NCBI GenBank assembly: GCA_026389535.1
Contig: JAPLHR010000079.1
Coordinates: 1-50,191 of the forward strand
Source: Chloroflexota bacterium
Lineage (GTDB): Bacteria > Chloroflexota > Limnocylindria > Limnocylindrales > Limnocylindraceae
Reading direction: 5' to 3'
Length of the DNA stretch: 50,191 nt
A program made the position numbers and the translations under genes. This document shows, in pieces, positions 1-8,462 of the stretch. Every line of letters begins with the position of its first letter. Positions within the stretch are counted from its first letter, which is position 1. Under the pieces are notes generated by a model. It ran no database searches, was not told the origin of the DNA, and saw only the letters and a program-made list of their open reading frames with translations.

Positions 1-869
1 GCCGCAATCTTGATTGCCGTCCAGCGCAGGAGGGCGAGGGCACCAGGGGTCTCCTTGCGCGCAATGGGATCGTCGCCCGATGCGTCGGTCGTGATGCGCT
101 CACCATGTCGCAAGATCACGATGAAGGCGACAAGCGCGCCAGCCGCACCACGAACGGCGAGGATCTCAGCACGTTCCGTCGCAACGAGTTGATCCCACCA
201 GCGAATCATGGCCGCAGATGATCCGAGTGCAAAGGACTTGCGCTGCGCCGTCGCTTCAAGCAGGAGCTGCACGTGGACCCAGAGCGCTGTGCGCTCAGGA
301 GCAGGAGTGAGGTGCGTGATCCGCTCCGCAACGAAGCCGGCACGTTCCGCGAGCGCGATGCGTTGGCGCGTGCTCTTTGCAATCCCCTCAAAGAGATCGG
401 CCTCCGATGTTCCTGTCGCGCTGGCACGCAGCACCATCGTGTGCTGGCTCGGAAAGATCTCGTCGGATTTTTGGAGTCCGGCGTTGCGGAACGCAGCCTC
501 GGTCGCCTCGCCAGCAGGCAGCCACGGGTCTGCATCCAGTGAGACGAGGCCGTACTCCGCTCCGAGCCAGGTCGCGGCGCGCTGAATGCGCTCTGCCGCA
601 GCCACTCCCTGGGCGAGCGTGGCGCCCCACGGGACGAGTGGTCCACGCGGCGCATGCCCTTTCGGGAGGCCGAAGAGTGGGGCGCGATTCAAGAGGATGC
701 CGAGTGGGGCGTCATCAGCCTCTAGCGCGACCGCCTCGCGACCGAGGCTGGCGCGATACGTGAGCCAGGCGCTCCCCTGGTGTACGTCACCACCAGGCGC
801 ATCAACGGCGCGCACATCCCAGGCGCGTTGCGCCTCCAGAGAGCTCAGGTCAATGCGGCGGATCGTCAT
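1..869 (-). CDS. FemAB/FemX-type peptidoglycan bridge aminoacyltransferase (3' end beyond window)
   Basis: This reading frame is missing from the ORF track because it has no stop inside the window. It begins at an ATG that shares ATGA with the murJ stop and stays open for 289 codons to the left edge. The translation looks like a FemAB (GNAT-fold) transferase: an N-terminal HQGSAWLTYRASLGREAV segment (compare the family's 'lQs..W' start), then HAPRGPLVPWG (compare 'prGPv'), then IAKSTRQRIALAERAGF, which matches the Arg/Lys-rich 'ktRynIrlAerkG' helix. A later ALVAFIVILRHGERITT stretch fits the second acyltransferase half. The family adds amino acids from aminoacyl-tRNA to lipid-linked peptidoglycan precursors. 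Its position directly after murJ supports a cell-wall role. The amino acid added cannot be told, and a role on another acceptor is possible. Confidence 0.78.
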   Translation of the reverse strand, partial: MTIRRIDLSSLEAQRAWDVRAVDAPGGDVHQGSAWLTYRASLGREAVALEADDAPLGILLNRAPLFGLPKGHAPRGPLVPWGATLAQGVAAAERIQRAATWLGAEYGLVSLDADPWLPAGEATEAAFRNAGLQKSDEIFPSQHTMVLRASATGTSEADLFEGIAKSTRQRIALAERAGFVAERITHLTPAPERTALWVHVQLLLEATAQRKSFALGSSAAMIRWWDQLVATERAEILAVRGAAGALVAFIVILRHGERITTDASGDDPIARKETPGALALLRWTAIKIA

Positions 870-2476
870 GCCGCTTCCTCGGCACGGAGGAGGAACGGGC
901 GAATCCCTTTTGGCGCGAGTGGAGCGATGCGGCGGAGTAGCGGGAGCGCCTCTCGTCGGCGCGCCAGAATCGTGAGAAGAACATATGTGGCAAGCCCAAC
1001 GGTCGTGCCGAGGGCTGCGACTGCCGCACCTGGCACCACACCCGACAGGCGTGCCCCTTCAAGGAGTGGCAGCGTGATCGCAGCGGCGAGTCCAGCGGAG
1101 AGGAGCGCCGCAAGGAGCGCAAACAGGGTGGTGCCAACGACCGTCGCGGCGTTCAGCACCTGCTTGTGTGCAATGAGCAGGGTGAGCAAGACGGCCGCCT
1201 CGATCCAGGTGCCGAGCGGTAGCGAAACTGCAATGCCCGTCACTCCCGCGAACGGAACCCAGAGGGTCGCGAGCATGAAGATCACGAGGTTTCCACCAAT
1301 CTCGGCAAGGGTGGGTCGTACCGTATCGCGCAGCCCGTAAAAGAGGCGAACGACGACCGAAATCACACCATGTGCAACGAGGCCAAGGAGAAGGAGTCGA
1401 AGTAGATCTGCCGTCGAGACCGCGGAGAGATCATCAATGTTCCCACCAACCACGAGCCGCACTGCGTCGTACGAGAAGAGTGCGCCCAGTGTGGCGATGG
1501 GAGCCATCATCCAGATCACAGCGCCGATGCTTGACGTTGCCAGCGTACGCACCGCCGCGAGATTGCCGCGTGCCGCCTGCGCTGCCACCTTTGGAAGAAT
1601 GGCGATGCCGATCGAAGAGGTCACCAGGGCGAGTGGCACTTGCAAGAGGGTAAATGCGTAGGACCAGATGGTGATCGCACCTGGCCCCGTGCTCCCAGCG
1701 AGTGCAATGAGATACGCGAGCAACAGCTGAACCAGCACTACCGAACCAACGCGAGGCAGGAGTGAGCGCAGCGCTTCGCGGAGGAGCGGGTCACGGAAGT
1801 TAGGTCGTGCCGGACGCAAACTGCTTCGAACGAGCACGGTTGCGGCAATGAGCAACACGGCGATCGCACCAGCGGCGGTACCGATTGCTGGGCCATAGCC
1901 GCCAGACTCTCGGCCTCCAATCAGCGCACCTGCGATGGTGCCTGCGCTGTACATGAGGCCAGTGATGGCAGTGACGCCGAATCGCGAACGCGCTGCGGCG
2001 GCACTGGTACAAATCGCTGAGAGCGCAAGCGCGATCGTGGCCACGAGCAGGATGACGCTGAGATCTGCCACCTCGCGCTGCTGTGCGCTCGGAAGTCCAC
2101 CCGCCAGGAGACCGCTCAACGCGTTCGCACCGAACACCACCACCAGTGAGAAGAGGCCGAGGAGCGAGAGCATGGCAATAAAGACCGAACCGAGGAGGCG
2201 TTGCGCGCGTCGCTGTTCTCCCTGCTCAAGGAGCGAACTCAACTGCGGCACGAGCACGGTTGCGATTGAGCCAGCAGCAACCAACGCAAACACGATGTCG
2301 GGAATTCGGAATGCGGCGAGGAATGGGTCAAGTGTTCCGCTCGCTCCGAACACGGCAATGAGCACGGTGATGCGCGCCCAACCCGCAATGCGCGACGCGA
2401 GTGCACCGGCGGCGAGAACTGAGCTGTTGCGCGCGGTGCTTGACCGAATCACTGGTGCAACAGTGCGCCGCTTCAT
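866..2476 (-). CDS. murJ: Lipid II flippase MurJ
   Basis: This is a 536-residue polytopic membrane protein of the MurJ/MviN (MOP exporter) family, which flips lipid II across the cytoplasmic membrane. The N-terminus has the typical LASRIAGWARITVLIAVFGASGTLDPFLAAFRIPD pattern, with the family's Arg in the first helix and DPFLAAFRIPD following it. About fourteen hydrophobic segments follow, including VRLFYGLRDTVRPTL, the conserved 'ayya..dt..P' equivalent. Length is normal. The ATG start overlaps the xerC stop as ATGA, and its own stop overlaps the FemAB start, so the three genes are translationally coupled. No C-terminal pseudokinase domain is present, unlike mycobacterial MurJ. Confidence 0.93.
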   Translation of the reverse strand: MKRRTVAPVIRSSTARNSSVLAAGALASRIAGWARITVLIAVFGASGTLDPFLAAFRIPDIVFALVAAGSIATVLVPQLSSLLEQGEQRRAQRLLGSVFIAMLSLLGLFSLVVVFGANALSGLLAGGLPSAQQREVADLSVILLVATIALALSAICTSAAAARSRFGVTAITGLMYSAGTIAGALIGGRESGGYGPAIGTAAGAIAVLLIAATVLVRSSLRPARPNFRDPLLREALRSLLPRVGSVVLVQLLLAYLIALAGSTGPGAITIWSYAFTLLQVPLALVTSSIGIAILPKVAAQAARGNLAAVRTLATSSIGAVIWMMAPIATLGALFSYDAVRLVVGGNIDDLSAVSTADLLRLLLLGLVAHGVISVVVRLFYGLRDTVRPTLAEIGGNLVIFMLATLWVPFAGVTGIAVSLPLGTWIEAAVLLTLLIAHKQVLNAATVVGTTLFALLAALLSAGLAAAITLPLLEGARLSGVVPGAAVAALGTTVGLATYVLLTILARRREALPLLRRIAPLAPKGIRPFLLRAEEAA

Positions 2477-3435
2477 GGCTTCGCCCCTGTGCGTCGTGCG
2501 CGCGGGTGCGCCGATTTGTAGAGCCCGCGTAGCCGTGTCGTTGAAACATGGGTGTACACCTGCGTCGTTCCAAGGCTCTCGTGTCCGAGTAGCTCCTGCA
2601 CGACGCGCAGGTCTGCACCGCCGTCGAGGAGATGCGTTGCAAATGAGTGGCGCAGCGTATGAGGATGAAACGCTTCTGGGAGGCCGGCGGCACGTGCGAT
2701 GTCGTTGAGTCGTGCACGGGCACCACGCTCGCCGAGTGCTCCGCCGTTGCGATTCAAGAAGAGTGCAGAAACTTTGGTCGCAGCGAGATCAGCGAGTGCC
2801 GGGCGACCATCCGACAGATACGACTCAAGCGCGCGGCGACATGGTGCGCCGAAGAGTGCGACGCGCTGCTTGTCGCCCTTCCCGGTCACCTTCACCTCGC
2901 CACGGCCGAGCTGCAGGTCGCTCACGCTGATCGCAACCACTTCAGCAATGCGAAGTCCGGCGCCGTAGAGCAACTCAATGAGTGCGGTATCGCGCAGGGC
3001 CAGCGCAGCTGAGGTGCCAATCGCGGCCTGCGCGATGAGCTGCTCGACCTGCGCTTGTGACAAGACATCGGGGAGCCGCTTCTCACGCTTCGGTCGGGCG
3101 AGCGCATGCAGCGGATCCTTCGCCACACTCCCCTGCCGCACCCAGAATCGGTAGAAGGTGCCAAGAGCGGCGAGCCGCTGCTGCACGGTGGAGCGCTCAC
3201 CATCTTTACTGAGGAGCGCGATGTAGCGACGCAGGTCAGCGCGACTTGGCGTGCGCCAATCGATCCCCTCGTCGTCGTACCAGGCGGTGAGCCGCTCTAC
3301 CGCCGTGCGGTACGAACGTTCTGTTGCAGCGGAGAGCGCGCGTGCGCGCAGGTGCATGATGAACGGAGCAATTCGCGGGTCAGTCGCAGCAGAAGAGAGC
3401 TGCGCCACGGGAGCCGATTCGCGGCCCCGACTCAT
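2473..3435 (-). CDS. xerC: Tyrosine recombinase XerC/XerD family
   Basis: This is a 320-residue tyrosine recombinase with an N-terminal SAM-like core-binding domain (about residues 20-105) and a C-terminal catalytic domain. All catalytic residues are visible: R162 in GAGLRIAEV, K186 in VTGKGDKQR, H259 and R262 in HPHTLRHSFATHLL, H285 in LLGHESLGTTQVYTHV, and nucleophile Y294. Members resolve chromosome dimers at dif. The location next to topA, dprA and comM is the usual chromosomal setting for xerC, and nothing nearby suggests a mobile-element integrase. The start ATG overlaps the topA stop by one base (TAATG). XerC and XerD cannot be firmly separated here. It may act alone if no second copy exists. 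Confidence 0.88.
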   Translation of the reverse strand: MSRGRESAPVAQLSSAATDPRIAPFIMHLRARALSAATERSYRTAVERLTAWYDDEGIDWRTPSRADLRRYIALLSKDGERSTVQQRLAALGTFYRFWVRQGSVAKDPLHALARPKREKRLPDVLSQAQVEQLIAQAAIGTSAALALRDTALIELLYGAGLRIAEVVAISVSDLQLGRGEVKVTGKGDKQRVALFGAPCRRALESYLSDGRPALADLAATKVSALFLNRNGGALGERGARARLNDIARAAGLPEAFHPHTLRHSFATHLLDGGADLRVVQELLGHESLGTTQVYTHVSTTRLRGLYKSAHPRARRTGAKP

Positions 3436-6002
3436 TAGGCCGTTTCCACCAGTTCAGCCGGCGCCTCTGCGACCGGCTCAACAGCGACGGGCTCCGCCGC
3501 GGGATCCTTGCTCTTCGCCTTGGCCTTGGCCTTCGGCTTCGCCTTGCTCTTCGCCTTCGCCTTTGGCTTGGCCTTCGGCTTCGCCTTGCTCTTTGAAGCA
3601 GCCTTCGCGCCACTCTCGGCTGAGGCTGCTGCACCGCGTCGTGGGCGCTTCGGCACCCAGGCGAGCGGGTCAGGCTCACCGCCCGCAATCACCGATCCAA
3701 CGGCAACCACCTCTGGCAGCGTCACGCGCGCGCCACACTTGGTGCAGATGCCGCCCTCATCGTCTTTACCGATCACGGCGCCGCACTCGGCATGTGTCGC
3801 ACCCGAAGGGCGCGGTCGAATCGTCTTGCAGTCAGGGTAGCGGTTGCAGGAATAGAAGTAGGTGCCGCGCTTGTTGTTCTTCTTCGGGCCGAGCTTGCCG
3901 CCGTGCTCGGTGCCACAGACCGGGCAGAGCGCGTCAAACTCCAGCTTGAACTCTGCGGGAACCTCGGCCTTCGGAATGTATTTGCACTCTGGATACCGAT
4001 CGCAGCCGAGGAACCAGCCGAAGCGGCTCCGTCGCTGCGCCATCTTGCCGCCATGTTCAGCACCGCACATTGGACACGGGAGGCCCGCACCCTCAAGGGT
4101 TGGCGTGTCGCCTGACGGCGTGTCGTCGCCAATGACCTTGGAGAGCGACTTGCGCTCGGCATGCTCTGGGTAGAGGGTGCAGGCGAGATACCAACCGAAT
4201 CGCCCGAGGCGCTCCTCCATCGGATGCCCCTCTGAGCACTTCTCTTCGCTGGCGCGGTTACGGAACTCTCCAGCACCGATTGACTGCGCCTTCTCAAGAA
4301 CGAGTGGGTCGAAGGTGCTCCAGAACTTCTGCAAGACATCGCGCCAATTCGCGCGCCCCGCTGCCACAGCATCAAGCTCCTCTTCCATGCCGGCGGTGAA
4401 GCCGAGGTCAACGAAGGCGGTGAAGTGCGTCGTGAGTAGGTCGCATACCGTTTCGCCGAGGCGCGTGGCGCGAAGGCGATTATCTTTGTCGCGGTCGACA
4501 TATTCCCGCTCTTGAATGCGCTCGATGATGGCGGCGTAGGTAGATGGTCGGCCAATGCCGTACTTCTCGAGCTCCTTGACGAGCGTCGGCTCGGTAAAGC
4601 GTGGCTCGGACTTTGTGGCATGCGCCACACCTTCCACGGTTGCAACGCTCCCCTTCGAACCCTCTGGCAGATCGGGGACCTTCGCCTCAGCATCTTCGTC
4701 TTCGTCATCGCGACCCTCGAGATAGACCGCGGTGAAGCCTGGCTCGAGTGTTCGCGTCGCAACAGTCTTCAGGCGATCACTCCCCGCGCTCCAAATCAAC
4801 GTCGTCGAGGCGGAGAGCTTGTCGGGCATCTGCGACGCAATCGTGCGGCGCCAGATCAGCGTGTAGACCTTCAGTTCGCGTTCGTCAATGTATGGCGCGG
4901 CGAGTTCGGGGGTGAGGGCGAGATTGGTTGGGCGAATCGCTTCGTGGGCCTCTTGTGCGTTCTTTGACTTCGAGGCGTACTGGCGGCCACCCTCAACAAT
5001 CATCTCTGGGCCGAATCGTTCACGGATCACCGCCGAGGCGTCACTGATAGCCTGCTGGCTCAGCGTTGGCGAATCGGTGCGCATATAGGTGATCAGGCCG
5101 GTGCGCTCGCCGCCGATCTCCACACCCTCGTAGAGCTTCTGGGCGAGCTGCATCGTGACGCGCGAGCGGAAGCCGTGCTTGCGACCCGCCTCCTGCTGCA
5201 GTGTCGATGTGGTGAATGGCGGAACGGGGCGCTGCTTGCGCGTCCCCTCACTGCGATCCACGACGACCGCGTCGGCACCCTCGAGTCGAGCGACCGCTGC
5301 TGCTGCTGCCTCTGGATCGAGCTCAAGGATCTCCCCCTTCTCGCCGATGAGGGTGGCGGGGACGATTAGGTCACTCGCGGTGGCTGGGCGAATCCCAATT
5401 TCAACGGTGGTGTAATGACGCGGGATAAAGGCGCGGATGACGCGCTCGCGCTCCACAACGAGGCGGAGTGCCACCGACTGCACTCGCCCCGCCGAGAGCT
5501 TCGGCTTGACGAGTCGCGAGAGGAGCGGCGAAAGGCGATAGCCGACAAGGCGATCGAGGATGCGGCGCGCCTGCTGAGCGTTAACAAGATCCAGGTTGAT
5601 CGCGCGGGGGTGGGCAAACGCCTCGAGGATGGCCCCCTTGGTGATCTCGCTGAAGGTAACCCGGCGTCGGTCAGCCTCGGGGATACCGAGGGCCTCCGCC
5701 ACATGCCAGGCAATCGCCTCCCCCTCACGGTCAAGGTCGGTTGCCAACCAGACGGAGGTTGCCTTCTTTGCGGCACGAGCGATGTCATCGAGGCGCTTCT
5801 GCTTATCTTCAATAATCTCGTAGACCGGGGTGAAGCCGTTCTCCACGTCCACCGCCATGCTCCCCTTCTTCGTCTTCTGGGGGAGATCCCGAATGTGCCC
5901 ATAGGAGGCGAGCACGGTGTAATCGGGGCCGAGGTACCGCTCAATCGTCTGGGCCTTGGCCGGCGACTCGACGATCACGAGGTTGGTGGCTGCCTTCGTC
6001 AT
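3435..6002 (-). CDS. topA: DNA topoisomerase I
   Basis: This type IA topoisomerase relaxes negatively supercoiled DNA. The track starts at a more upstream codon, but the ATG at 6002 (MTKAATNLVIVESPAKAQ) overlaps the dprA stop as ATGA and begins right at the Toprim domain, giving 855 residues. The Toprim catalytic site is E12 in VESPAK and D89/D91 in ATDLDREGE, and the active-site tyrosine is Y306 in TYMRTDS. After the gate domains come C-terminal zinc ribbons (CPMCGAEHGGK...CDRYPEC; CPVCGTEHGGK...CNRYPDC; CGAVIGK...CTKCG). It ends in a Lys-Ala-Pro-rich tail of about 35 residues and then an acidic Pro/Glu/Ala end. Such basic tails in actinobacterial TopA aid DNA binding and processivity. Confidence 0.96.
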   Translation of the reverse strand: MTKAATNLVIVESPAKAQTIERYLGPDYTVLASYGHIRDLPQKTKKGSMAVDVENGFTPVYEIIEDKQKRLDDIARAAKKATSVWLATDLDREGEAIAWHVAEALGIPEADRRRVTFSEITKGAILEAFAHPRAINLDLVNAQQARRILDRLVGYRLSPLLSRLVKPKLSAGRVQSVALRLVVERERVIRAFIPRHYTTVEIGIRPATASDLIVPATLIGEKGEILELDPEAAAAAVARLEGADAVVVDRSEGTRKQRPVPPFTTSTLQQEAGRKHGFRSRVTMQLAQKLYEGVEIGGERTGLITYMRTDSPTLSQQAISDASAVIRERFGPEMIVEGGRQYASKSKNAQEAHEAIRPTNLALTPELAAPYIDERELKVYTLIWRRTIASQMPDKLSASTTLIWSAGSDRLKTVATRTLEPGFTAVYLEGRDDEDEDAEAKVPDLPEGSKGSVATVEGVAHATKSEPRFTEPTLVKELEKYGIGRPSTYAAIIERIQEREYVDRDKDNRLRATRLGETVCDLLTTHFTAFVDLGFTAGMEEELDAVAAGRANWRDVLQKFWSTFDPLVLEKAQSIGAGEFRNRASEEKCSEGHPMEERLGRFGWYLACTLYPEHAERKSLSKVIGDDTPSGDTPTLEGAGLPCPMCGAEHGGKMAQRRSRFGWFLGCDRYPECKYIPKAEVPAEFKLEFDALCPVCGTEHGGKLGPKKNNKRGTYFYSCNRYPDCKTIRPRPSGATHAECGAVIGKDDEGGICTKCGARVTLPEVVAVGSVIAGGEPDPLAWVPKRPRRGAAASAESGAKAASKSKAKPKAKPKAKAKSKAKPKAKAKAKSKDPAAEPVAVEPVAEAPAELVETA
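3505..3605 (-). repeat. Low-complexity repeat encoding the TopA Lys/Ala/Pro tail
   Basis: Imperfect short direct repeats of a cttcgccttggcc type on the plus strand encode a SKAKPKAKPKAK-like tail at the C-terminus of TopA. The stretch is in frame and lies entirely inside the coding region. It is a coding tandem repeat likely to vary in length by slippage, not a CRISPR or mobile structure. Confidence 0.7.
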
Positions 6003-6982
6003 GGGCGAGAGCGTAGCACCGCCCCCAGAACGCGCCGCCAACGGCCACCGCGCTGCTCTATCAGCCCGCGCAGACTCAAGAGGGTCAGGGCGGCCACGAG
6101 TGCCCCTGGCAACTCCGGCGAGAGGTCGCTTAGATCGCCCTCTACGACCCCCTCAGCACCAGCTGCATCGACTCTCTGGAGGATTTCACGCTGCAAACCG
6201 GAGGCCTCACCCCTGACGGCGCTCGTTGCTGCGGAGGCCACCTCCGGAGGCTCGGTGAAATGACCGCGCAAGGACAACGCACAGACAGTAAGCCACGCGT
6301 GGAGGTCGGCCTCCCCCGAAATGAGCACGGGCGAGCGCTCCTCTGTGAGACGCAAAGACAACTCTTGTGCCCGTTGCAGCCAGCGCAGGCCCCCCTCCGC
6401 TGTCGCTGCACCGTAAGGGGCGCTGACGATGGCGATCGGGAGCCCAAGCCCTGCCGCCGATTCAGCGGTAATCAGCGCCCCAGAGCCCTCAGGTGCCTCA
6501 ACGACGATGAGCCCGTCGCAGAGGGCCGCCAGGAGGTGGTTACGGGCGGCAAAGCTCCAGGCGGCGGGCGGAGTGCCGACCGGTCGATCAGAGAGAAGGA
6601 GGCCCGCCTGCTGGATCTGCTCAGCAAGGCGCCGCGCTCCGTAGCGCAGCCCGAGCGGGGCGGGACTAGGAAGTACGGCGATCGTCGCCCCTCCCGCCTC
6701 TACGGCTGCCAAATGGGCCACCTCATCGATCCCCAGGGCGAGCCCTGAGACGACGCACCACCCCGATCGCGCAACCTCAAAGGCGATGCGCCGAGCGGCC
6801 GATATGCCGTGGGGCGAGGGGCGTCGCGTGCCGACGATCCCGATGGATGGCCTCCCCAGCACCTCCACCCGCCCCTGTGCCCAGAGTGGGCGCCGTCGAT
6901 CTGCATCGGGGGCGAGCCCGAGTGGCTCACTGCGCCGTTCAGGGATCCGTGGATCGCCTGGGTTCAACATCACGGCGCTCAC
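5999..6982 (-). CDS. dprA: DNA-processing protein DprA (Smf)
   Basis: This 327-residue DprA loads RecA on incoming single-stranded DNA. The Rossmann-like core is clear: IGIVGTRRPSPHG, VVSGLALGIDEVAHLAAVEAGGATIAVLPS, FAARNHLLAALCDGLIVVEAPEGSGALITAESA and a final proline-free PIAIVSAPYG. A C-terminal winged-helix segment follows (LQREILQRVDAAG to LSLRGLIEQRGGRWRR). The N-terminal SAM domain found in many homologues is absent or very reduced. The GTG start shares GTGA with the comM stop, and an in-frame ATG four codons later is an alternative. Position between comM and topA is the common order. With comM next to it, it suggests competence or recombination capacity, but no uptake machinery is in this window. 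Confidence 0.9.
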   Translation of the reverse strand: MSAVMLNPGDPRIPERRSEPLGLAPDADRRRPLWAQGRVEVLGRPSIGIVGTRRPSPHGISAARRIAFEVARSGWCVVSGLALGIDEVAHLAAVEAGGATIAVLPSPAPLGLRYGARRLAEQIQQAGLLLSDRPVGTPPAAWSFAARNHLLAALCDGLIVVEAPEGSGALITAESAAGLGLPIAIVSAPYGAATAEGGLRWLQRAQELSLRLTEERSPVLISGEADLHAWLTVCALSLRGHFTEPPEVASAATSAVRGEASGLQREILQRVDAAGAEGVVEGDLSDLSPELPGALVAALTLLSLRGLIEQRGGRWRRVLGAVLRSRP

Positions 6983-8418
6983 CAGTGATCGCCGTGCAGG
7001 TGGATCGCCTCCGCCACATCAGCGTCGCCAACAACCTCACGGCCATCAAGGAGGGCCACCACCATTGCGATCCGCTCAATCTGACTCCATGCGCGTACGC
7101 CGAGACCCTCAACGGTGCGGCGCGTCGCAGGGGTCATGACGCCGGCGCCGTCGGTTCGTTGCAGTAGGGCAGCGCGGACCGATGTTGCACGCTCGCGAGC
7201 CGCCAGCGTGGTGAGTTCGCCGCGCGGGAGCGCAGCAAGAGGCGTGCTCGGTCGAGCAAGCCGCACGCGTAGCGGGAATCGATCACGAATCGGTGCGGAG
7301 AGCGAGAGGCTCCCTCGCCGTCGCGCGCTAGGGAGACAGCGACAGGTGCCACTCGGATACTCCAACTCGCCGCAGCCGCAGGGATTCCCCGTGGCCGCCA
7401 CGATCGCATCCGCAGGGAAGCGCACCGCGCGCCCCGCTCGAACTAAGTCAACACTCCCCCGCTCAAGTGGTTCGCGCAACGCCTCAAGCGCGTCGCGCCG
7501 GAATTCGCCGATCTCATCGAGCAGCAGGAGTCCACGATGTGCCCACGTCAGCTCGCCCGGAGTCATGCGCGGGCCTCCGCCGATAAGCCCCGCCACCGTT
7601 ATGTCGTGATGCGGTGCCCGTAACGGCGGTCTCAAGGAGAGCCCTGCGGCGTGGCCACCTGCAGAGGCGATGGATGCAACCTCACTGCGCTCCTCCACAG
7701 CAAGGTCTGGAAGGATCTCATGCAGTGCCCGAGCAAGCATCGACTTACCCACACCTGGCGGTCCCTCAAGCAGAATCGGAAAACGACCGCATGCTGCAAT
7801 CAAGACTGCACGCGATGCAATCGGTTGACCGCGAATGCTTGCGAGCTCGCACGCTACCTCTTCGCTCGGTGGTGGCATTGATGCGATCTCTGGCAAGGGT
7901 GGAGAGCCTGCGACTCTGCCGTCGACCGCCGATGCAGCATCCGCGAGCGTTGCAACGGGAATCGCCTCGCCGCGGCACGGCCCCAGCAGCGTCGCCACGC
8001 TCGCCGGTAGTAGCACGCGATGCCCAGCTGATAGGAGTGGCAGGGCGAGTGGCAGCGCACCGGGAACGTTGCGCACTCTGCCGTCGAGCGCTAGCTCACC
8101 GATCGCCGCCAGCGTCCCTTCGCCACGATGACGAATCTGGCCGCTCGCGAGCAGGATGCCGATCGCGATGGCGAGATCAAACGAGCCACCACTCTTGCGT
8201 AGATCGGCTGGTGCGAGATTGATGGTGATACGACGAGCGGGCCAGGTGTAACCGGCCGCACGGATGGCGGAGCGTATTCGCTCGCGCGCCTCCCCTACAG
8301 CGGTATCGGGGAGTCCCACGATTCGTGTCGCAGGGATACCAGGGGCAACGTCAACCTCGACCTCAACGGGAACCCCCTCAATGCCAACGAGCGCGGTAGA
8401 GGCGACTGAGGTTGGCAT
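6979..8418 (-). CDS. comM: YifB/ComM family Mg-chelatase-like AAA+ ATPase
   Basis: This 479-residue protein has the three-part ComM architecture. An N-terminal Lon-protease-like domain (residues 1-165) contains GLPDTAVGEARERIRSAI and NLAPADLRKSGGSFDLAIAIGIL. A central AAA+ domain has Walker A GPPGVGKSMLAR (about 219-230), Walker B LLLLDEIGEF and the Cys cluster GNPCGCG. A C-terminal lid domain completes it. ComM is a hexameric helicase that promotes branch migration during integration of transforming DNA. The start ATG follows a 44-nt spacer after the Nudix-like gene, which holds a possible -10 (TATGTT on the minus strand), so an internal promoter here is conceivable. The stop overlaps dprA. 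Confidence 0.92.
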   Translation of the reverse strand: MPTSVASTALVGIEGVPVEVEVDVAPGIPATRIVGLPDTAVGEARERIRSAIRAAGYTWPARRITINLAPADLRKSGGSFDLAIAIGILLASGQIRHRGEGTLAAIGELALDGRVRNVPGALPLALPLLSAGHRVLLPASVATLLGPCRGEAIPVATLADAASAVDGRVAGSPPLPEIASMPPPSEEVACELASIRGQPIASRAVLIAACGRFPILLEGPPGVGKSMLARALHEILPDLAVEERSEVASIASAGGHAAGLSLRPPLRAPHHDITVAGLIGGGPRMTPGELTWAHRGLLLLDEIGEFRRDALEALREPLERGSVDLVRAGRAVRFPADAIVAATGNPCGCGELEYPSGTCRCLPSARRRGSLSLSAPIRDRFPLRVRLARPSTPLAALPRGELTTLAARERATSVRAALLQRTDGAGVMTPATRRTVEGLGVRAWSQIERIAMVVALLDGREVVGDADVAEAIHLHGDHW

Positions 8419-8462
8419 GGAGAGAAGATCACAGCGGCAACATACCGCTCACGTAGCGAGGT

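Noticed and set aside
206-655. 149-residue minus-strand ORF near the left edge
   Set aside because: It is out of frame with the FemAB-type gene that occupies this region; the FemAB frame has real family motifs and stays open to the edge.
1935-2708. 257-residue plus-strand ORF across murJ and xerC
   Set aside because: Antisense to two well-supported genes and spanning their junction; Arg/Ala/Ser-rich with no recognisable domain.
2473-3435. Integrase of a mobile element
   Set aside because: It is coupled to topA and murJ in a core gene block, with no att repeats or accessory genes nearby.
3505-3605. CRISPR-like or satellite repeat
   Set aside because: The repeats are short, imperfect and in frame with the TopA Lys/Ala/Pro tail; there are no spacers.
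5415-6263. 282-residue plus-strand ORF
   Set aside because: Antisense to topA and dprA, whose catalytic motifs are intact on the other strand.
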